From positions 48,763-112,762 of the forward strand of contig CAMKSE010000012.1 of assembly GCA_946415365.1 (NCBI GenBank): a stretch of 64,000 nucleotides of DNA, read 5' to 3'. The position numbers and the translations under genes were made by a program. Below the pieces are notes generated by a model. That model had not been told where the DNA came from. It saw only the letters and a program-made list of their open reading frames with translations, and ran no database searches. How positions within the stretch are numbered: the stretch's first letter is position 1; every line of letters starts with the position of its first letter. This document shows, piece after piece, positions 60,160 through 64,000 of this stretch. The stretch is from an uncultured Prevotellaceae bacterium. Lineage in GTDB: Bacteria > Bacteroidota > Bacteroidia > Bacteroidales > Bacteroidaceae.

Positions 60160-61965
60160 TCAAATCTTAACCAGCGGATAAGCCAAGATAACAGCGGCGA
60201 CGCCAGTGACGGTGACGATGAGCGTCAGGGGAATGCCAATGCGCATGTAGTCGGTGAAGCGGTAGCCGCCAGGACCATAGACCAGCATATTGGGCGACGC
60301 TGCAATGGGTGTGGAGTACGAGGCGTTGGCTGCTATCATCAGTGCAAGGAGGAAAGGCGCGGGTTCGTAGCCCACCTGCATGGCTGCTTGATACATGATG
60401 GGGAAGAACATCGCGGTGACAGCCACATTCTCAACTAACTGGGTAATCAGCATGGCCGCCAGGCACACGCCAAGCATCACCATAATGGGCTGCGTGCCGA
60501 CTATACTAATGACAGCGAAAGCTATCTTCTGTGCTATCCCCGTCTTCGCTATCGCCGTGCCAAGCACAATAGATCCGGCTAAGCTCATCAGCGCACGCCA
60601 GTTAACAGAGTCCATGGCCTGATTGATGGTACAGCAGCGGAAAAGCAGCATGGCCAGGGCTGCCAGCACCGTGCCATGTAGCAAGGATACCACGTTCATG
60701 GCCGTGAGAATCATCATCGCCATCATAATCAGCGATGAAATAATGGTGTTCGGACCAATTTTTATCATCTCCTGGAAGTCGGAGAACTGCAGCATCGGCG
60801 CAAGATGTTCGGCATAGGTATTCGTCTTTCGCGGACATTCGAAGAGTAATGTATCGCCTGCCTGCAACTCCACCTCGCGAGGAGCTGCCTCAATGCGCTT
60901 GCCACGTCGTGCCACCGCCACCAGTATCATATTATTGTCCTGTTCAAGCGTGCTACCGCCGATGGTCTTCCCGATGAGTTTGCTATAGAAATTGACAAAG
61001 GCGATGCGCAGCTCGTAATTCTTGTTGATCTCGTTCATCGAACGGATGTGATGGTCGGAAACGACTAGATTATGAGTCTCCTTCAACTCAAGGATCTCAT
61101 CTATCTGACCAGAGTATACCAACCGGTCGCCGCCCATCACGAACTCATCCTCGCTGAGGATTGACGGATCATGGTCGAAATGGCGAATATTTATCAGGTT
61201 ACCGCCTTTCACATGGAACAGACCGGCCTCGCCCAATGTCTTGCAAATGTTCGGATTGTCGGAGGGCACCAACAGCTCCACCGTATAGTCGAACGCTGCC
61301 TCGAAAGCCTCCTCTGGGGACTTTCGCTCGGGCAGCCATCGGCGCATGGCCACGATGAACAGGATACCGACTACGAGGCATGCCGCTCCAGGCATGAGAA
61401 TGGAAAACATGTTCATGGACCTGCCAGTGGCACTTTCGTAGAGATCTGCGACGACAATGTTCGTCGAAGTACCTATCAGCGTACAGACACCACCCATCTG
61501 CACCGCATACACCATCGGAAGGTACAACTTCGACGGTGCCGTGTTGAGTTTCCTCGCCCACCGTTTCAACACATTACCGAAGAGCACGGTCAACATCGTG
61601 TTGCTGACGAAGGCACTTAACATAGAAACCGGCACCATCATGCGCAGGAGAGCCGTCGGATAATTGTCAGGCAATCCGAACACATGCTTCAACATCCATT
61701 GCAGTACACCTGTATAGCGCAGTCCCGCCATCACCACGGCCAGAACGCCCGTCACGACAACTGTCCCCGCGCTGAATCCCGAGCATGTCTCCTTGGCATC
61801 GAGCACGCCTGTCACGAACAGCACGCCGATGGCGATGAGCATCACGGCATCGGTACGTACCTTCGTCGTCAGCATCACAATGATGACAGCCATCACCGTG
61901 GCGATGGTCATCCAGGCGTCTATACTGAAGCCCCACAACAGGATATTGTCATTGAGCAATCCCAT
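60160..61965 (-). CDS. SLC13-family permease with two RCK_C-like domains
   Basis: A 601-residue transporter with about eleven membrane segments. The N-terminal half has an anion-transporter signature (GGVCTLIGTSTNIVVADLY) and the C-terminal half a second (NASYSTPIAASPNMLVYGPGGY). Between them lie two RCK_C/TrkA_C-like regulatory domains (about 220-390), with LVPSDNPNICKTLGEAGLFHVKGG and MILVAVARRGKRIEAAPREVELQAGDTLLFEC. The substrate could be a dicarboxylate, sulfate or another anion. It is the first gene of the six-gene operon from a -7 box 29 bases upstream. Confidence 0.88.
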   Translation of the reverse strand: MGLLNDNILLWGFSIDAWMTIATVMAVIIVMLTTKVRTDAVMLIAIGVLFVTGVLDAKETCSGFSAGTVVVTGVLAVVMAGLRYTGVLQWMLKHVFGLPDNYPTALLRMMVPVSMLSAFVSNTMLTVLFGNVLKRWARKLNTAPSKLYLPMVYAVQMGGVCTLIGTSTNIVVADLYESATGRSMNMFSILMPGAACLVVGILFIVAMRRWLPERKSPEEAFEAAFDYTVELLVPSDNPNICKTLGEAGLFHVKGGNLINIRHFDHDPSILSEDEFVMGGDRLVYSGQIDEILELKETHNLVVSDHHIRSMNEINKNYELRIAFVNFYSKLIGKTIGGSTLEQDNNMILVAVARRGKRIEAAPREVELQAGDTLLFECPRKTNTYAEHLAPMLQFSDFQEMIKIGPNTIISSLIMMAMMILTAMNVVSLLHGTVLAALAMLLFRCCTINQAMDSVNWRALMSLAGSIVLGTAIAKTGIAQKIAFAVISIVGTQPIMVMLGVCLAAMLITQLVENVAVTAMFFPIMYQAAMQVGYEPAPFLLALMIAANASYSTPIAASPNMLVYGPGGYRFTDYMRIGIPLTLIVTVTGVAAVILAYPLVKI

Positions 61966-61993
61966 TTTTCAGCCTCCATCATGATTTCGATTC

Positions 61994-62001
61994 CAAAAGT
62001 A
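61994..62001 (-). promoter_or_regulatory. -7 box for the SLC13-STAS-SpoIIE operon
   Basis: Minus-strand TACTTTTG, 29 bases before the permease ATG at 61965. No later promoter was seen inside the operon. Confidence 0.55.
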
Positions 62002-62103
62002 CACATTTTTCCGCAATAAATAATATAACGCGCGTACTTTAACATATTTTTTGCTCGTCGCTCAACGACTTCATCAATCGTTTAAAGCCAAGTTTTTATA
62101 CCT

Positions 62104-62163
62104 TTTGCGACAGATTTCGGGCCTTTTCCCTGAGTTTGTCGCAAAATCGGCTGAGTGTCGCAA
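62104..62163 (+). promoter_or_regulatory. TTGCGACA/TGTCGCAA sites upstream of hcp copy 1
   Basis: Half-sites TTTGCGACA (62104-62112) and TGTCGCAAA (62137-62145) form a perfect nine-base inverted repeat, and a third TGTCGCAA lies at 62156-62163. The rest of the 61966-62283 gap holds only this block and the two divergent promoters. Confidence 0.6.
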
Positions 62164-62215
62164 GCATTCCAACAAAAAAGTGGGAAAAAAGTTGGAAAGA
62201 AGCTAAAAACCATCG

Positions 62216-62224
62216 TATCTTTGC
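62216..62224 (+). promoter_or_regulatory. Promoter of hcp copy 1
   Basis: TATCTTTGC with a TTGG -33 at 62192, 24 bases upstream. The ATG follows at 62284 after an AAAGAAAGGA ribosome binding region. Confidence 0.7.
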
Positions 62225-62283
62225 AACATCAAACAAATCAACAACAGTATTAACAACTTAAAATTAAAGAAAGGAAAAAAATT

Positions 62284-62676
62284 ATGGCAAAGACTCCAGT
62301 TTCAATGAAGGTTGACGGTTACAAGGACAGAGAGGTCCTCATGGTAACTTACGAGTTCAATCAGGCAACTGACGTAGAAGGACAGATGGCAGGTATCCCG
62401 CGTGGCGGCAAGATCCAGGTTCGAGTGAAGGCTCTGAACGACGGCACCCCCGACCTGCTGGCATGGATGATAGAGCGTAATCTGCCGAAGAACGGCAAAA
62501 TCGAGTTCCTCGAGACAAAGACAGGCAAGGCCATGAAGACCATCGAGTTCACAAACGGATATTGCGTAGAGTTCGAGGAGAAGTGGGAGGACAAGATGGG
62601 ACACTTCGAGGAGATCACCATCACATGCAAGGATATCGCAGTCGGAAGTGTGAAGTTCGAGAACGAATGGGCATAG
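62284..62676 (+). CDS. Hcp/TssD tube protein, type A copy 1
   Basis: A 130-residue type VI secretion tube protein of the Bacteroidota TssD family. It starts MAKTPVSMKVDGYKDREVLM and carries the conserved AGIPRGGKIQVRVKALND, LLAWMIE and GYCVEFEEKWEDK strands. Hcp rings stack into the inner tube and are also exported. The copy at 63450 is identical except one Val-to-Ile change and a different stop codon. Length is typical. Confidence 0.88.
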   Translation: MAKTPVSMKVDGYKDREVLMVTYEFNQATDVEGQMAGIPRGGKIQVRVKALNDGTPDLLAWMIERNLPKNGKIEFLETKTGKAMKTIEFTNGYCVEFEEKWEDKMGHFEEITITCKDIAVGSVKFENEWA

Positions 62677-62749
62677 AAAAGCTCAAAGTTCAAAGTTATT
62701 ATTTCAAAGTTCAAAGTTTAAAATTAAAAAATAGGAAAGGAAACATATT

Positions 62750-63148
62750 ATGGCAGAAAATGTAACACCAGTAACCCTTGAGGTGAAAGATTTCGAAGCA
62801 CGTGAGGTAATGATGATTGACTACAAGTTTGATCAGGCAACAGACCGTGAGGGGCAGATCGCCGGTATCCCCCGTGGCGGCAGGCTCACTATCCGTGTAA
62901 AGGCAATGAACGACGGCAACAGCCAGATGCTTCAGTGGATGCTCGCTCCGAATGATCCACGTGATTTTAAAGTCACATTCTTCAACACCGTCGACGGCTC
63001 CACCATGAAGGAGCTGAAGGGCACGGGATGCTATTGCATCAACTACAAGGAGAAATGGGAAGACGGTGAAGAGCACTTCGAGGAAATGGAGATCGTGTGC
63101 CAGAAGCTCGAGAACGGTCCCGTCGGCTTCGAGAACCCCTGGAAATAG
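62750..63148 (+). CDS. Hcp/TssD tube protein, type B copy 1
   Basis: A 132-residue paralogue of the preceding gene, about half identical by eye: MAENVTPVTLEVKDFEAREV, then AGIPRGGRLTIRVKAMNDG, LQWMLAPND and GCYCINYKEKWEDGEEHFEE. The 73-base gap from the first gene contains TTCAAAGT tandem repeats and an AGGAAAGGA ribosome binding site, so it is likely cotranscribed. The first 31 bases recur exactly at 63970. It ends at a hairpin (63181-63219). Confidence 0.86.
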   Translation: MAENVTPVTLEVKDFEAREVMMIDYKFDQATDREGQIAGIPRGGRLTIRVKAMNDGNSQMLQWMLAPNDPRDFKVTFFNTVDGSTMKELKGTGCYCINYKEKWEDGEEHFEEMEIVCQKLENGPVGFENPWK

Positions 63149-63180
63149 GCGGTTAAGTAAGAAGTGTGAGCCCTGTAAAT

Positions 63181-63219
63181 ATATGAGAGCCTCTCGCCAA
63201 TCGGCGGAGGCTCTCATAT
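63181..63219. terminator. Hairpin terminator after the first hcp pair
   Basis: Thirteen-base perfect arms (ATATGAGAGCCTC and its complement) plus an inner four-base CGCC/GGCG pairing. Few T follow, so termination may be partial. The remaining 63220-63449 gap carries the duplicated promoter block. Confidence 0.7.
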
Positions 63220-63270
63220 TTCATGTCTGAAAAGAATAAAAATAGTTGTATGCTATTGTATTACAGTTTC

Positions 63271-63329
63271 TTGCGACAGATTTCGGGGCATTTCCCTGAG
63301 TTTGTCGCAAATTTGGCTTTCTGTCGCAA
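63271..63329 (+). promoter_or_regulatory. TTGCGACA/TGTCGCAA sites upstream of hcp copy 2
   Basis: TTGCGACA (63271-63278), TGTCGCAA (63303-63310) and TGTCGCAA (63322-63329), with the same order and spacing as at 62104-62163. Confidence 0.6.
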
Positions 63330-63381
63330 GCATTTCAACAAAAAAGTGAGAAAAAAGTTGGAAAGAAGCTAAAAAACATCG

Positions 63382-63390
63382 TATCTTTGC
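63382..63390 (+). promoter_or_regulatory. Promoter of hcp copy 2
   Basis: TATCTTTGC with TTG at 63358-63360, identical in layout to the copy 1 promoter. Confidence 0.7.
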
Positions 63391-63449
63391 AACATCAAAC
63401 AAATCAACAACAGTATTAACAACTTAAAATTAAAGAAAGGAAAAAAATT

Positions 63450-63842
63450 ATGGCAAAGACTCCAGTTTCAATGAAGGTTGACGGTTACAAGGACAGAGAG
63501 GTCCTCATGGTAACTTACGAGTTCAATCAGGCAACTGACGTAGAAGGACAGATGGCAGGTATCCCGCGTGGCGGCAAGATCCAGGTTCGAGTGAAGGCTC
63601 TGAACGACGGCACCCCCGACCTGCTGGCATGGATGATAGAGCGTAATCTGCCGAAGAACGGCAAAATCGAGTTCCTCGAGACAAAGACAGGCAAGGCCAT
63701 GAAGACCATCGAGTTCACAAACGGATATTGCGTAGAGTTCGAGGAGAAGTGGGAGGACAAGATGGGACACTTCGAGGAGATCACCATCACATGCAAGGAT
63801 ATCGCAATCGGAAGTGTGAAGTTCGAGAACGAATGGGCTTAA
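63450..63842 (+). CDS. Hcp/TssD tube protein, type A copy 2
   Basis: A 130-residue near-identical copy of the gene at 62284; by eye one coding base differs (GTC to ATC, Val to Ile, near residue 121) plus the last bases around the stop. The upstream 180 bases are also strongly conserved, so the duplication includes the promoter. The gene is followed by a different intergenic sequence from that after copy 1. Confidence 0.88.
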   Translation: MAKTPVSMKVDGYKDREVLMVTYEFNQATDVEGQMAGIPRGGKIQVRVKALNDGTPDLLAWMIERNLPKNGKIEFLETKTGKAMKTIEFTNGYCVEFEEKWEDKMGHFEEITITCKDIAIGSVKFENEWA

Positions 63843-63892
63843 GACAGAGGTACAGGTTTATTAGACAGAAGAACATAAGAACATAAAATATG

Positions 63893-63900
63893 TACTTTTG
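63893..63900 (+). promoter_or_regulatory. Possible -7 box for type B copy 2
   Basis: TACTTTTG lies in the 127-base gap before the ATG at 63970. The equivalent gap before type B copy 1 is shorter and has no such box. Confidence 0.4.
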
Positions 63901-63969
63901 TACTTATGTCAAAAAAGAAAAAAGAAAAAAAGTAAGTAAAACGAATAAAAATAAGAAAGGAAACATATT

Positions 63970-64000
63970 ATGGCAGAAAATGTAACACCAGTAACCCTTG
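63970..64000 (+). CDS. Hcp/TssD tube protein, type B copy 2 (runs off window)
   Basis: The last 31 bases start with the same MAENVTPVTL codons as the gene at 62750, with the same AGGAAACATATT upstream. The rest lies outside the window. It shows that the A-B pair is repeated in full order. Confidence 0.8.
   Translation, partial: MAENVTPVTL

Noticed and set aside
1..64000. tRNA, rRNA, IS transposases, integrases, prophage
   Set aside because: Looked for in gene gaps on both strands; none recognised. Gaps over 300 bases are 35746-36056 (GxxExxY element), 61966-62283 and 63149-63449 (hcp regulatory blocks).

Overview
The window comes from a Bacteroidota chromosome, most likely Prevotella or a close relative (order Bacteroidales). 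The main reason is the promoter type: the Bacteroidota -7 box TAnnTTTG, mostly as TATCTTTGC, lies just upstream of about twenty starts, often with an untranslated leader of only a few to about 30 bases. Gene content agrees: GldH, a purH-mreBCD-PBP2-rodA order, stand-alone IMP cyclohydrolase, Bacteroidota-type (subtype iii) type VI secretion Hcp proteins, and polysaccharide enzymes for pectin and arabinan.

Layout. 1-5340 is housekeeping: the N-terminal two-thirds of mfd, then a polyprenol-mannose synthase / acyltransferase / phosphoesterase operon, then ndk. 5400-8547 is an AT-rich insert with a mini HTH protein, a lipoprotein and an M6 metalloprotease. 8548-14260 holds pyrC with a stand-alone methionine synthase activation domain, a DivIC/FtsB-like protein and dnaX. 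14267-18886 holds a receiver protein, a sugar porter and a GH51 arabinofuranosidase. 19102-24012 holds a BASS-type transporter, metF, holB, ricT and gldH. 23959-30403 is the cell-shape operon read leftwards from purH. 30605-34332 is a rhamnogalacturonan group (rhaM, a CE12-like esterase, a PL11 lyase). 34339-41137 is an AraC regulator and an RND efflux operon interrupted by a small inverted-repeat element carrying a GxxExxY remnant.

The right third is the accessory part. 41597-49157 is a leftward operon with two Hcp/TssD-like proteins, a 1301-residue VgrG with a long C-terminal extension, a 655-residue repeat protein resembling a spike or needle, and an unrecognised 236-residue protein. This is a type VI secretion spike/cargo island without sheath, baseplate or ATPase genes in view. 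49362-51676 is a secreted repeat-rich surface protein plus a 51-residue peptide. 51794-61965 is a six-gene leftward operon with four-base overlaps: SLC13/RCK permease, STAS protein, receiver-SpoIIE phosphatase, membrane coiled-coil/propeller protein, a sensor-kinase-like protein whose phospho-acceptor histidine is replaced by aspartate, and a TonB-dependent receptor. It reads as a membrane-linked partner-switching system and is the best candidate here for an uncharacterised system. 62284-64000 begins a tandem array of alternating hcp genes that runs off the end, so a full T6SS locus may continue to the right.

Several short dispersed elements were found: three copies of a palindrome-centred repeat, two ACGAATT-repeat inverted elements, and a TTGCGACA/TGTCGCAA inverted repeat upstream of both hcp promoters and of the surface-protein promoter. 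No rRNA, tRNA, CRISPR array, transposase or phage integrase was recognised. All family calls are from reading the sequence by eye; no database search was possible.
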